Counted from the stretch's first letter, positions 19,386 to 27,800 are shown. The stretch is 64,000 nucleotides of DNA from an uncultured Bacilli bacterium (GCA_934120715.1 CAKOUW010000001.1:395629-459628), one strand, 5' to 3'. Numbers and translations: made by a program. The notes: a model not told the origin generated them from the letters alone.

Positions 19386-20876
19386 TTAAGAATATTCTTT
19401 TACTTTAGCATCGTTTTTTTCTAGGTTTAATTTTTGTTCTTCTCTTATTCTCTCAATTTCATACTCTTTTTCTTTTAGTTCATCCGATACTCTTTCTAGA
19501 TTTTTTAAAATATCATCAACCTCTTTTGATACTCCAATATATTCTTTGAATTTTTTCTTAAATTCTTTAATTACAGAAGTAATTTGTCCTTCCGTTTTGG
19601 TTATTTGACTTAATATATTGTCTAAGTCAGAAATACTAGATTCTATTTCTTTGCTATAGTCAGTTACACGAATTCTTCTTACTCTTTGTTGTCTCCTAGT
19701 TGGATTCATTAAACGTCTCATATAATATGTTGAAATAGCTGTTGCAGTCATCATAGCTTTAGCACTTCTGGCTCCTGGCAAAATCATTTGAATGGCTGTA
19801 AAATTAAGTAGGTTTTGAGTTTGATTTGAAATACCTAATATGGTTGTTCTTTGCATTTGTTCTACTGTTACTTGATTAGCTAGTTTAGTATCAATTTCCA
19901 TTAGAAGAGCCTCTTGTCCTTCTTGAAATGCTCTCAGTTTATCATTTAAATTATTAAAATCACTATATTTATCTTTTATACGACTGAGACTTTCATCATC
20001 AAGTTGTTTTTTTTCTTTTTCTTTTTCATTTTCAGCATTTATACGATCTTTTTTATTAGATAATTCTTCTAGTTTTTTTGATATCAATATATATAATGAT
20101 GAATCTTTTAAGCCCTCTACTACTTTTTCAGACTTAAAATCTTTTATGTATGAATTAACTATATCGATAATATAATTATCATTATAAAGACTAACATTTT
20201 CTATAGATATACCATCTTTTAATTTTTCTAATTTTTTTATTATTAAGTTTATTTTGTCAAGTAATTCATTTATTTCATTTTCATCAATATCTTTATCTAT
20301 ATTTATCATATTATAATTAAATATTTCAGATCTTAATTCTCTTCTTACTCTTTTTAAATCTTCCTCATAAGTCTCAATTATTTTTTTAGCTCTGACGTTT
20401 TGCCATTGTTTATCATCAAATAATATATCAATAGCTTCTTCAGCTTTTTTAGACTCTTCTTTTTTGTCATTAGATAAATCTTCTATATTATTATCTAGAG
20501 ATACCCTTTCTGGTTTTAGACTAGGTATTATAACAGTTCTTGCTTCTTTATTAGCCTCTTTTTCTTCTTCGCTTTGAACTCTTACTATACCATTTTTATA
20601 TTTGTCTGTTGTAATTTCTATTTCAACTATTTCATTTTCTTGATTGGTTGTTAAAAAGGAAGTCTTTTTGATATCTTCTGATGAAGATGTTGGTAGGTAA
20701 AGCCTTTTTTCCTTTTCTTTAGTTTCAATATTTAAAAGAGTATTAATAAGAGCTTGAGTCATTAATATAGGTATAACTTTGAAGAAAGTTTTTACTTGTT
20801 CTTTTTGAACATCTTTTTCTAATACTTCTATATCATCATCTTTTTCTACTACTTTTGATATTTTTTTACTATCCAT
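19386..20876 (-). CDS. Coiled-coil protein with hydrophobic patches, unknown function
   Basis: 496 residues. It is strongly charged and largely helical, with coiled coil predicted at about 160-330 and 395-490. Two mildly hydrophobic stretches stand out: KVIPILMTQALINTLLNI near residue 33 and ILGISNQTQNLLNFTAIQMILPG with AKAMMTATAISTYYM at about 345-385, followed by an Arg-rich RRQQRVRRIRV. The second could be a membrane-associated hairpin. No enzyme motif or known family is recognised. It starts 73 bases after the ABC-F gene, with a weak Shine-Dalgarno, and precedes mraY by about 90 bases. Confidence 0.55.
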   Translation of the reverse strand: MDSKKISKVVEKDDDIEVLEKDVQKEQVKTFFKVIPILMTQALINTLLNIETKEKEKRLYLPTSSSEDIKKTSFLTTNQENEIVEIEITTDKYKNGIVRVQSEEEKEANKEARTVIIPSLKPERVSLDNNIEDLSNDKKEESKKAEEAIDILFDDKQWQNVRAKKIIETYEEDLKRVRRELRSEIFNYNMINIDKDIDENEINELLDKINLIIKKLEKLKDGISIENVSLYNDNYIIDIVNSYIKDFKSEKVVEGLKDSSLYILISKKLEELSNKKDRINAENEKEKEKKQLDDESLSRIKDKYSDFNNLNDKLRAFQEGQEALLMEIDTKLANQVTVEQMQRTTILGISNQTQNLLNFTAIQMILPGARSAKAMMTATAISTYYMRRLMNPTRRQQRVRRIRVTDYSKEIESSISDLDNILSQITKTEGQITSVIKEFKKKFKEYIGVSKEVDDILKNLERVSDELKEKEYEIERIREEQKLNLEKNDAKVKEYS

Positions 20877-20946
20877 ATTATCACCATAACAATTTTATCA
20901 TAAAAGATATTGTAATTACTATTTTTTTATTTAATTTAATTTTAGT

Positions 20947-22533
20947 TTACATAATTTTTTTTACTCTCTTATAATCTTCATAATTACCAGGTGTTACTTT
21001 TAATGATTCATTTTCAAAGTAAATAATTTTTGTTGCTAGCTCGTTTATAAAGTATCTATCATGAGAGATAAATAATATAGTTCCATTATAATCATTTAAG
21101 GCATTTTCTAATATTTCTTTTGTTTTTATATCAATATGATTAGTAGGTTCATCTAATATTAGAAAGTCATTATTTTCTTGCATTAGACAAAATAATTTTA
21201 AACGTACTTTTTCTCCTCCTGATAGGTTTTTTATTTTTTTTAGAATGTTATCTTTAAAGAAATAAAATTTATTTAGGGCGCTTCTAAGATTTGCTTCTTC
21301 ACCTATCCAATAATTTTTAGCTTCTTCTAGAACTGTATTATTATCATTTGTAAACTCTATGTGTTGAGGGATATAGCCACACTTATGATTAGAATTTTTT
21401 AAAATGTATTTTATTAGAGTAGATTTACCACAACCATTTGGTCCTATGAGGCAAACTTTTTCCTGGTAATTTATTTGTATTTTAGCATTTTTTAATATTA
21501 CTTTATCTGGATAAGATATATTTATGTTATCTAGTCTTAAAACTATTTTGCTGTCTCTTTCTGATGTGAATTTTAGGGGAATATTTTCTTTTTCTTTGGG
21601 TTTTTCTAGTTTTTCTAACTTATTAAGTCTTTTTCTAATACTTTCAGCTCTTTTAAAGAACATTTCATTTTTAGCTAAATTACCATATTCAACTAGTCTC
21701 TTTATAGATTGTTCCATAGCTTTAATTTGCTTTTGTTGATCTTTATAATCTTTAAATTCTTTTTCAATACGATTATCATTTTCTAATAAAAAGTTAGTGT
21801 AATTTCCAGGGAAGATATTAACTTTGGCATTTTCTAAAAGAATTATTTTGGTGGCTGTTTGATCAAGAAAATATCTATCGTGTGAGACCATTAAAATAGT
21901 ACCTTTATAGTTTTTAAGATATTCTTCTAACCATTCTAAGGTAGCAATATCAAGATGATTAGTTGGCTCATCTAAAAGTAAGATATCAGCATCACTTATA
22001 ATTATAGAGGCAAAGGCTATAATAGATTTTTCTCCACCTGATAAGGTATTAAATTTTCTATTTAAGAGTTCTTTATTTATCTTAAAACCTTTTATTACTT
22101 TTTCTACTTTAGCATCTATTTCATAACCTGACATATTGATAAAATCTGTTTGAAGATTAGAATATCTTATTATTAACTTTTCAATATTATCAACACTAGC
22201 ATTAGTTATTTTTTCTTCATATTTATCTAGTTCTTTTTTTAAAGCAATTATATCTTTAATACCACTATATAAAACATCTTTTACTGTTGTTTTGTCATCT
22301 TGATCTTCAACTATCTGTTTTAAATAACCTATTTTAGCATTTTTTCTTATTGATACAGTACCAGAGTCTGAATTAATTAAACCTGATACTATGTTTAGGA
22401 TTGTTGACTTTCCTGAGCCATTTTCACCTACTAGGGCTATCCTTTCATTTGTTTTTACTTCAAAACTTATATTATTAAATACTTTATCAAAACCAAAACT
22501 TTTGGTTAATTTATTTATTCCTATTTCTATCAT
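20947..22533 (-). CDS. ABC-F family ATPase (possible antibiotic-resistance/ribosome-protection type)
   Basis: 528 residues, two ABC ATPase domains in one chain and no membrane domain. Domain 1 has Walker A GENGSGKST, signature LSGGEKS and LLLDEPTNHLD; domain 2 has GPNGCGKST, LSGGEKVRLK and LILDEPTNHID. A charged interdomain linker of about 80 residues (EKEFKDYKDQQKQIKAMEQSIKRL...) is the P-site tRNA interaction motif region of ABC-F factors. They act on the ribosome as translation factors or displace bound antibiotics. The attenuator leader upstream argues for a drug-responsive member, but sequence alone cannot separate this from a housekeeping EttA/Uup type. Start ATG follows AAGGAG. Confidence 0.88.
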   Translation of the reverse strand: MIEIGINKLTKSFGFDKVFNNISFEVKTNERIALVGENGSGKSTILNIVSGLINSDSGTVSIRKNAKIGYLKQIVEDQDDKTTVKDVLYSGIKDIIALKKELDKYEEKITNASVDNIEKLIIRYSNLQTDFINMSGYEIDAKVEKVIKGFKINKELLNRKFNTLSGGEKSIIAFASIIISDADILLLDEPTNHLDIATLEWLEEYLKNYKGTILMVSHDRYFLDQTATKIILLENAKVNIFPGNYTNFLLENDNRIEKEFKDYKDQQKQIKAMEQSIKRLVEYGNLAKNEMFFKRAESIRKRLNKLEKLEKPKEKENIPLKFTSERDSKIVLRLDNINISYPDKVILKNAKIQINYQEKVCLIGPNGCGKSTLIKYILKNSNHKCGYIPQHIEFTNDNNTVLEEAKNYWIGEEANLRSALNKFYFFKDNILKKIKNLSGGEKVRLKLFCLMQENNDFLILDEPTNHIDIKTKEILENALNDYNGTILFISHDRYFINELATKIIYFENESLKVTPGNYEDYKRVKKIM

Positions 22534-22545
22534 AAAATTCTCCTT

Positions 22546-22587
22546 AAAAAATAATAAAAGCTATACATCTGTATAGCTATAGCTTTT
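22546..22587 (-). terminator. Intrinsic terminator in the ABC-F leader
   Basis: A perfect 10-bp stem AAAAGCTATA/TATAGCTTTT (22578-22587 and 22556-22565) is followed on the minus strand by ATTATTTTTT, just before the gene's AAGGAG. Its 5' arm lies in the loop of a competing 12-bp hairpin (22564-22575 with 22587-22598). Confidence 0.7.
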
Positions 22588-22657
22588 ATACAGATGTAGG
22601 CACGACTAAAAGATCACACCTACATCTAATATTTTTAAGTTTAGATGTGAGGTGTGA
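22564..22657 (-). promoter_or_regulatory. Attenuator with mutually exclusive hairpins upstream of ABC-F
   Basis: Four segments in transcript order. Segment 1 (22641-22657) pairs with segment 2 (22614-22629) over 16 bp with one bulged base. Segment 2 can instead pair with segment 3 over 9 bp (AGATGTAGG with CCTACATCT). Segment 3 (22587-22598) can pair with segment 4 (22564-22575) over a perfect 12 bp. The 3:4 hairpin excludes the downstream terminator. The leader-peptide stop codon lies in segment 1, so a ribosome finishing the peptide would mask it. Layout resembles known ribosome-mediated attenuators of ABC-F and erm genes; the switch direction is inferred. Confidence 0.75.
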
Positions 22658-22700
22658 TAAATAATGTATACATGATTACATTATTAACATGTTTATACAT
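22641..22700 (-). CDS. Leader peptide of the ABC-F attenuator
   Basis: A 19-codon open frame, MYKHVNNVIMYTLFITPHI, with ATG at 22700 and stop TAA at 22641-22643. Its Shine-Dalgarno GAAGGA lies 9 bases upstream, close to the predicted transcript start. The last codons and the stop lie in the 5' arm of the first leader hairpin, so translation of this peptide and RNA folding are tied. Its position, not its sequence, identifies it; I know of no homologue. Confidence 0.7.
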   Translation of the reverse strand: MYKHVNNVIMYTLFITPHI

Positions 22701-22725
22701 ATTATCACGTCCTTCTTTCAAAAAA

Positions 22726-22754
22726 ATTATAGCGTTATTTTAAAGAAATGTCAA
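22726..22754 (-). promoter_or_regulatory. Consensus sigma-A promoter for the ABC-F leader
   Basis: TTGACA (22749-22754) and TATAAT (22726-22731) with an exact 17-base spacer. This perfect housekeeping promoter fits a gene controlled after initiation by attenuation rather than by a weak promoter. Confidence 0.85.
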
Positions 22755-22790
22755 TTCTTGGAGGAATGTTATCGCTAATTTGTTTTGTGA

Positions 22791-23482
22791 TTATTCTAAT
22801 AAAAGTCTTACAGTACCTCTATCTTCTAGTTTTGTATTAGCATCAGGAGACTGGGATACTACGGTTTCTCCAGTACCAGTATATTCTATGGTAAAGTTTG
22901 ATAAAAGTTTTTTAGCTTCTTTTACGTTCATTCCTACAACATTTGGTACTTCATATGTTATTTTATCTGTCCATTCTAGATCTTTTTCTAACTCGTTGGG
23001 TTGTTTTTCTATATCTAGGGCTTCGATTATATCAAGTAGGATTCTTCTAGCAATTGGGGTTGTAGTATAACTTGATAGAAGGGCTGTGTTTTTTGGATTA
23101 TCAATAGCTAGATATAAAACTACTTCTGGATCATTTGATGGAACTACAGCCATAAATGACATTATGTAATTACCTACTAAATATTTGCCATCTTTTACTT
23201 TTTGAGCAGTACCGGTTTTACCACCTATTCTATAACCTTCAATATAGGCTGATTTTCCTCCTCCTTTAGCAACAACACTTTCTAGAGCTCTTCTCATAAT
23301 CTGAGATGTTTCACTGCTTATTACTTTTCTAACTAGAGTCTTTTTATTTTCTTTAACTATAGTGTTTACTTCTCCTTCTGAGATGTTTTTTACAATGTAT
23401 GGTTTATACAAGTAACCACCATTAACAACTGCTGATACGGCTGTTACTTGTTGTATAGGAGTTACACTTACTCCTTGACCAA
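22791..23482 (-). pseudogene. spoVD: SpoVD-like penicillin-binding protein, C-terminal part (split gene)
   Basis: About 228 codons that continue the gene begun at 29867. It opens with QGVSVTPIQQVTAVSAVVNGG, which normally follows the ...STTAFG that ends the other part, then carries the KTG box GKTGTAQ and a single PASTA domain (VPNVVGMNVKEAKKLLSNF...) to the end. The fragment lacks the active-site Ser and any start signal; an internal TTG could open a shorter frame but has no ribosome site. Joined to the N-terminal part the protein is 634 residues with one PASTA domain, the SpoVD architecture (Bacillus SpoVD is about 646). It should be inactive while the element is present. Confidence 0.9.
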
Positions 23483-25134
23483 TTGGAGTCTATATAGGGT
23501 AACTCAAAGTTAAAATTTTTGCCACTATTATAAACTACTTTTTTACTAGAATTATCAAAATTAAATATTATATTTAACTCTACATGCTTTCTATCATTAT
23601 TAATTTTTCTCACATATACCTTCTTAATTAATAAATCAAATAAGTCTTTAAAACTATTATCTATATCTATTTTCTTATCTAATATTTCTTTTATTTTATT
23701 TAATTTTTTTAGATATTTATTTTCCTTTAAATTAGATACTTCTAATTCTTTAATTAATTCATTATTACTTTTCAATTCTTTGTTATAGTTTTCATTTTTT
23801 TCTTTAAATTCAATATTACTAATATATCCATCTAAATTAAGTTCTAATAATTTATTTTTTAAATTTACTATTCTTTTATTTTTCTCTTTTAACTCTAATA
23901 ATTTATCTTTTTCACTATTTTCTTCTAATATCTTTTTATAATCTTCTAATATTATATTTAAAAGTTCTTCTTTATTAGTTAAAAAGTTACTTATAATTTT
24001 TTTGAATATTATATCTAAATGCTTTTCAAATAATGTAGGAGTATTACAAGCTTTGAGTCCACCTTTATGATACTCTAGGCATTGCCATACAGGGTTACTA
24101 TATCTTTTACCACATCCATGTCTACCAAAGTTACACTGATGCTCTACACACTCTAATTTACCTGTATAAGTATATTTATTATCATATACATTTTTTTTAC
24201 CTCTTATATAACCATACTCTTTACTTTTAGCATTAAATATTTTGTTTGCTACATCCCATATTTCTTCTGATACTATAGCAGGTATATTTTCATCTTTATA
24301 AATTATCCATTCTTCTTTTGGTCTATATATTTTCTTATGAGTTTTGTAATCTTCTATATAACTAATATTTCCACAGTAATATCCTTTATATTTTGGATTA
24401 GTAAGCATTCTTCTAAGAACTCTATCTGCATATGGTTTTCCTTTAGTATTTTTATATCCTTCTTCATAAAGTTTTTGTCCTATCGTTTTAAAACCATATT
24501 TACCAGTAGCATATAAACTAAATAACATTCTAATTATAGGGGCCTCATCTTCATTTATATAAAGTCTTCCTTTTTCTTTATAGTATCCTGTTATATTTCC
24601 ACCACCTAATACTTTACCATCTTTAACACTTCTGTCTAATCCAAATTTAACACGACTAGATAATTTTCTAACTTCATCTTGAGCTAGGCTAGACATTATA
24701 GTTAATCTAAATTCACAAGTTTCATCTAATGTATTTAAATTATCATTTAAAAAATTAACTACAACTCCATTCTTTAATAAATAATCTGTGTATTTAATCG
24801 AATCAATTGTATTACGGGCAAATCGAGATACTTCTTTAGTTATAATCATATCGAACTTACCACTTATAGCATCTTCAATCATTCTTAAAAAACTTTTTCG
24901 TTTAGCTACCCCTGTTGCACTTATTCCTTCATCAATATATTTACCTACTAACTTCCAAGACTTACTATTATTTATATAATCTTCAAAAAACTTTTGTTGA
25001 TTATCTAGTGAATTTAATTGTTCATCTGATTCAGTTGAAACTCTTGCATAATAGACAACTCTTAAATTCATATCATATATACTTTTACCTAACTTCATCT
25101 CTTCTCTTGACTTTACTATATTTATATTAGTCAC
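23422..25134 (-). CDS. Large serine recombinase (site-specific integrase)
   Basis: 570 residues. The N-terminal resolvase domain has YYARVST with catalytic Ser33, then ISATGVAKRKSF and ITKEVSRFARN. The recombinase domain follows at about 175-300, a zinc ribbon (CVEHQCNFGRHGC...CLEYHKGGLKAC) at about 325-370, and a long coiled coil at about 400-500, the standard large-serine-integrase order. It should integrate and excise the 5.17-kb element. Its 3' end crosses the attachment core, so the last 17 codons belong to the host gene and would change on excision. Start GTG 25134 is weak; ATG 25101 (residue 12) is an alternative. A small SHOCT-like gene lies just upstream. Confidence 0.93.
   Translation of the reverse strand: MTNINIVKSREEMKLGKSIYDMNLRVVYYARVSTESDEQLNSLDNQQKFFEDYINNSKSWKLVGKYIDEGISATGVAKRKSFLRMIEDAISGKFDMIITKEVSRFARNTIDSIKYTDYLLKNGVVVNFLNDNLNTLDETCEFRLTIMSSLAQDEVRKLSSRVKFGLDRSVKDGKVLGGGNITGYYKEKGRLYINEDEAPIIRMLFSLYATGKYGFKTIGQKLYEEGYKNTKGKPYADRVLRRMLTNPKYKGYYCGNISYIEDYKTHKKIYRPKEEWIIYKDENIPAIVSEEIWDVANKIFNAKSKEYGYIRGKKNVYDNKYTYTGKLECVEHQCNFGRHGCGKRYSNPVWQCLEYHKGGLKACNTPTLFEKHLDIIFKKIISNFLTNKEELLNIILEDYKKILEENSEKDKLLELKEKNKRIVNLKNKLLELNLDGYISNIEFKEKNENYNKELKSNNELIKELEVSNLKENKYLKKLNKIKEILDKKIDIDNSFKDLFDLLIKKVYVRKINNDRKHVELNIIFNFDNSSKKVVYNSGKNFNFELPYIDSNWSRSKCNSYTTSNSRISSC
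23455..23505. other. Attachment-site junction on the recombinase side
   Basis: On the minus strand the element sequence TATATAGACTCCAA meets core TTGGT and then host CAAGGAGTAAGTG. The outer host half encodes QGVSV of the PBP. Confidence 0.75.
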
Positions 25135-25217
25135 CCTGCTTTCTTCATAAAAGTATCATCCATGTGATGATGCTATCATTTTTTAATTTTATAAATACTT
25201 ACAAAAAAGGCATTAGC

Positions 25218-25382
25218 CTAACTAACACCAACATTCTCAACCTTTAATTTTGATAGTTTAGAAATTAAATAATTTTCCATTTTTTGATAAATTTCTAAAC
25301 TGATAATCTTATCTTCATATAATAATTTATTTAATCTAATTCTAAATTGTAAATTAAATTCTAATTTTATTTTATCTTTCAT
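25218..25382 (-). CDS. Small SHOCT-like protein next to the serine recombinase
   Basis: 54 residues, MKDKIKLEFNLQFRIRLNKL then LYEDKIISLEIYQKMENYLISKLSKL. A C-terminal helix-turn-helix of the form L..ekiIs..eY.kme.yl is typical of SHOCT-type peptides, and similar small proteins are common beside large serine recombinases in Firmicutes elements. A role as recombinase partner or directionality factor is inference. There is no clear Shine-Dalgarno; a 22-base palindrome overlaps the start, and a short AGGC-TAAT-GCCT hairpin with T-run overlaps its end. Confidence 0.5.
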   Translation of the reverse strand: MKDKIKLEFNLQFRIRLNKLLYEDKIISLEIYQKMENYLISKLSKLKVENVGVS

Positions 25383-25402
25383 ACTTAATTATATTTAAGT
25401 AT
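25381..25402. promoter_or_regulatory. Palindrome over the start of the SHOCT-like gene
   Basis: ATACTTAA and TTAAGTAT (8-bp arms, 6-base spacer) lie between the kinase-like gene and the small gene and include the latter's ATG. It could be an operator or an RNA hairpin limiting translation. Confidence 0.4.
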
Positions 25403-25426
25403 TATTTTTATAGAATACTTTTTTTA

Positions 25427-26191
25427 TTATTTAATAATTCTAATTAATCTTTTTCCTACCTCTTCAATTTTAGTACTTTCATACTCTTCATTACGACATA
25501 CTAAGCCACACAAAGTACTTAAAAATTGATTTAAAGAGATTTTACCAATTATACAATCATTCTCTAATTGTTCTAATTCTTTTACTTGTTCAAATAGCTT
25601 TTTAATCTCAGCATTCCAAGCAAAAATATCAATAAGCACCCGGGTAACAGATTTTTTGTTGTATCTTCTTATTTCGCCTATATTATTTATTGAATCATTG
25701 AAAACACCTTCAGGGCAATAAGCATAAAAGTCCATATCTATTACTTTAAAGCCTCCATCAAACATAACATTTGTTTTACTTATATCTTGTATTAAATACT
25801 TTGATTCGCTTAACAAATTAGTGTCATAAAATAATTTATCTGAACTTCTGATAAAATCACCTATACTAATATCCAAATTTTGTTCTAATAAATTATCACC
25901 TCTACATAATTTCATTAAATAACCATTAAATTTATTATTAAAATATGAAATCTTTATAGGAGATATAAATGACGGTATACTCAAATCTAATTTTCGTTCA
26001 AACTTTTCTACTTTCCAGGGAGCAAGGGTTTTAAATATTTTTAATGCATAATATTCATCATCAACCTTTAGTTTATAAACGGTAGCATTTCCTCCACTGT
26101 TAATATATTCTAAAGCTTCAAAATTAAAACTACTATCAAATTTTATTTTCTTATCTTCTAATTTAAACACATTATCACAACCAATATCCAA
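25427..26191 (-). CDS. Divergent Ser/Thr protein-kinase-like protein
   Basis: 254 residues, soluble. A kinase fold is suggested by the Gly-rich loop INSGGNATVYKL, the ATP-binding Lys in YALKIF (Lys51), a catalytic-loop-like QDISKTNVM and a metal-binding IDMDFY in place of DFG. The catalytic Asp and Asn are kept, so activity is possible. The start is uncertain: the frame opens at TTG 26191 without a ribosome site, with TATAAT-like sequence just upstream. It is cargo of the element; similar stand-alone kinases occur in defence and toxin systems, but I do not assign a function. Confidence 0.65.
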   Translation of the reverse strand: MDIGCDNVFKLEDKKIKFDSSFNFEALEYINSGGNATVYKLKVDDEYYALKIFKTLAPWKVEKFERKLDLSIPSFISPIKISYFNNKFNGYLMKLCRGDNLLEQNLDISIGDFIRSSDKLFYDTNLLSESKYLIQDISKTNVMFDGGFKVIDMDFYAYCPEGVFNDSINNIGEIRRYNKKSVTRVLIDIFAWNAEIKKLFEQVKELEQLENDCIIGKISLNQFLSTLCGLVCRNEEYESTKIEEVGKRLIRIIK

Positions 26192-26325
26192 CTGAATTAA
26201 TTATATTATAGCATTAGAATTTAATTTTTTACAATTTATAGTGTCTTGTATCAAGTAGGATAAAAGAATGATAGTGATATCATTTCTAATTTTACACATA
26301 AAAAGAAAGCCTCAATAGAACTTGC

Positions 26326-26754
26326 TTAATCAGCTTTTTTTATATTCCAATATCCACCATTATCAGGGCCAACTCTTTCAATAAAATTATTATCTATTAA
26401 TTTTTTTAAATTATATTTAACACCATCAGCTGTAATATTTAATTTTTCAGCCATTTCATTTCTTGTAATTTTCGGATTATTTTCTATAAGTTTTATTATT
26501 TTTAATTGATTATTATTTAATTTTATTTTCTGAGTAGTTTTCTGGGTAGTTTTTTCTAAGGCTGTATTAACACATTCCAACATAAAATTAATAAATACAT
26601 TAGCGTTTCCATTAACATGACACTTTGCAATTGAATTGTAATATTCTTCTTGGTTTATGTACATTTCTTCTTCAATAGGAATGTATTTAAAATTAGAATT
26701 CCAATTAGTTAAAATTAAACTTACCCAAAATCTAGCTAGTCTTCCATTACCATC
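26326..26754 (-). pseudogene. Fic-family protein, C-terminal part (split by RhuM unit)
   Basis: The fragment starts in the Fic motif (DGNGRLARFWVSLILTNWN) and ends with a winged-helix DNA-binding domain (ITRNEMAEKLNITADGVKYNLKKL) at the C-terminus, the usual domain order of Fic proteins with a wHTH. Fic enzymes AMPylate proteins with ATP, using the motif His. The His-Pro-Phe half of the motif is on the other fragment, beyond the RhuM unit. An open frame continues upstream into RhuM-unit DNA and could in principle be translated, but it lacks the catalytic His. Confidence 0.9.
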
Positions 26755-26763
26755 TGAGGATGA
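26755..26763 (+). repeat. Terminal inverted repeat of the RhuM unit, left
   Basis: TGAGGATGA, an exact inverted copy of 27906-27914, next to the dinucleotide TC. Confidence 0.8.
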
Positions 26764-26783
26764 TATCCAAGAACAGAATATTT

Positions 26784-27800
26784 TTAGCAATTGATATCAT
26801 TATTTTCCATTTCAATCAAAAATTTATCAAAGTCAGATTCAAATAATTTATCTTGGGTAATTCTATACTTTTCAAATTCAGAAAGTGCAAAACTTTTTGC
26901 TACCTTATGGGATACTTTACCAGGATTATCAAGTACATCTCTTTCGTTAAATTGTAAAAATACATTTAGCTTACCTTTCCAGTCTTCCATTGTCATAGGA
27001 ATATGTCTTTCAGCTTGATCCTCTGCGTAATCTAAATACATTGTAACAATTCTTTCTAAAGATTTTAATTCTTCTTTAGTTAGATAATTTTTAGCAACTA
27101 TAACATCAGATGCAATTATTTTGCCATTAGGTGAATTTTTCCAATTTGTTAATCCCATATGCGTTTTTTTATGATTTGCACGGTTTGCTATAACTTCTGC
27201 AGCCGTATTCCCATGAACAGCATAATGCATTTTATTTTGAACTGTTTTAAAAAAATCTTTTGTTATTGGTGAAGCTACATTATAGTCTAAACTTGTTGTG
27301 TATATATCAGTAATCTTTTGATAAAAATTTCTTTCACTAATTCTTATTTCTCTTATTTCCTGTAGTAATTCATCAAAATAATTTTCATTTAAAAAAGTTC
27401 CATTTTTAAGTCTTTCTTTATCTAATACATATCCTTTTACAGAATATTGTTTTAAAATATTGATTGCCCACAACCTAAAATCTATTGCTCTTTGGCTATT
27501 AATTTTAAATCCAACAGCAATAATAACATCTAAATTATAATATTTTGTTTTATAATTTTTTCCATCTCTAGCAGTATGTAAGAATTCCTTACATACTGAA
27601 TTCTCACTTAATTCTTTTTCAAAAACATTAGAAAGATGCATTGTTATATTATTTCTTGTTGTTCCGAAAAGTTCGGCCATCAATTTTTGACTAAGCCAGA
27701 CTGATTCTTCATCAACAATCACTTCTATTGTCTTTTCTTTATTTTGTCTTGTAAATATCAAAAATTCTGCTGTTGAATTTCTTATTTGTAATGTTTGCAT
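26784..27800 (-). CDS. RhuM-family protein
   Basis: 338 residues, full length for the RhuM (virulence_RhuM) family. The N-terminal half has an HTH-like VWLSQKLMAELFGTTRNNITMHL and the conserved KTKYYNLDVIIAVGFKINSQRAIDFRLWA. The C-terminal half is helical with the conserved MHYAVHGNTAAEVIANRANHKK and NYLTKEELKSLERIVTMYLDYAEDQA. The biochemical function is not established; the name comes from a Salmonella pathogenicity-island gene. It starts with ATG after CAGGAGG, with TATAAT at 27839-27844. It is the sole gene of a repeat-flanked unit inserted in a Fic gene, so a role in its own mobility is plausible. Confidence 0.88.
   Translation of the reverse strand: MQTLQIRNSTAEFLIFTRQNKEKTIEVIVDEESVWLSQKLMAELFGTTRNNITMHLSNVFEKELSENSVCKEFLHTARDGKNYKTKYYNLDVIIAVGFKINSQRAIDFRLWAINILKQYSVKGYVLDKERLKNGTFLNENYFDELLQEIREIRISERNFYQKITDIYTTSLDYNVASPITKDFFKTVQNKMHYAVHGNTAAEVIANRANHKKTHMGLTNWKNSPNGKIIASDVIVAKNYLTKEELKSLERIVTMYLDYAEDQAERHIPMTMEDWKGKLNVFLQFNERDVLDNPGKVSHKVAKSFALSEFEKYRITQDKLFESDFDKFLIEMENNDINC

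Noticed and set aside
22791..23411. The 206-codon frame from TTG 23411 as an independent PASTA/PBP gene
   Set aside because: It lacks a ribosome site and the active-site Ser, and reads in frame from the upstream PBP sequence; it is the tail of the split gene.
26326..26790. The 154-codon frame as a complete small wHTH protein
   Set aside because: It begins inside RhuM-unit DNA and continues into the second half of the Fic motif; it is a Fic remnant.
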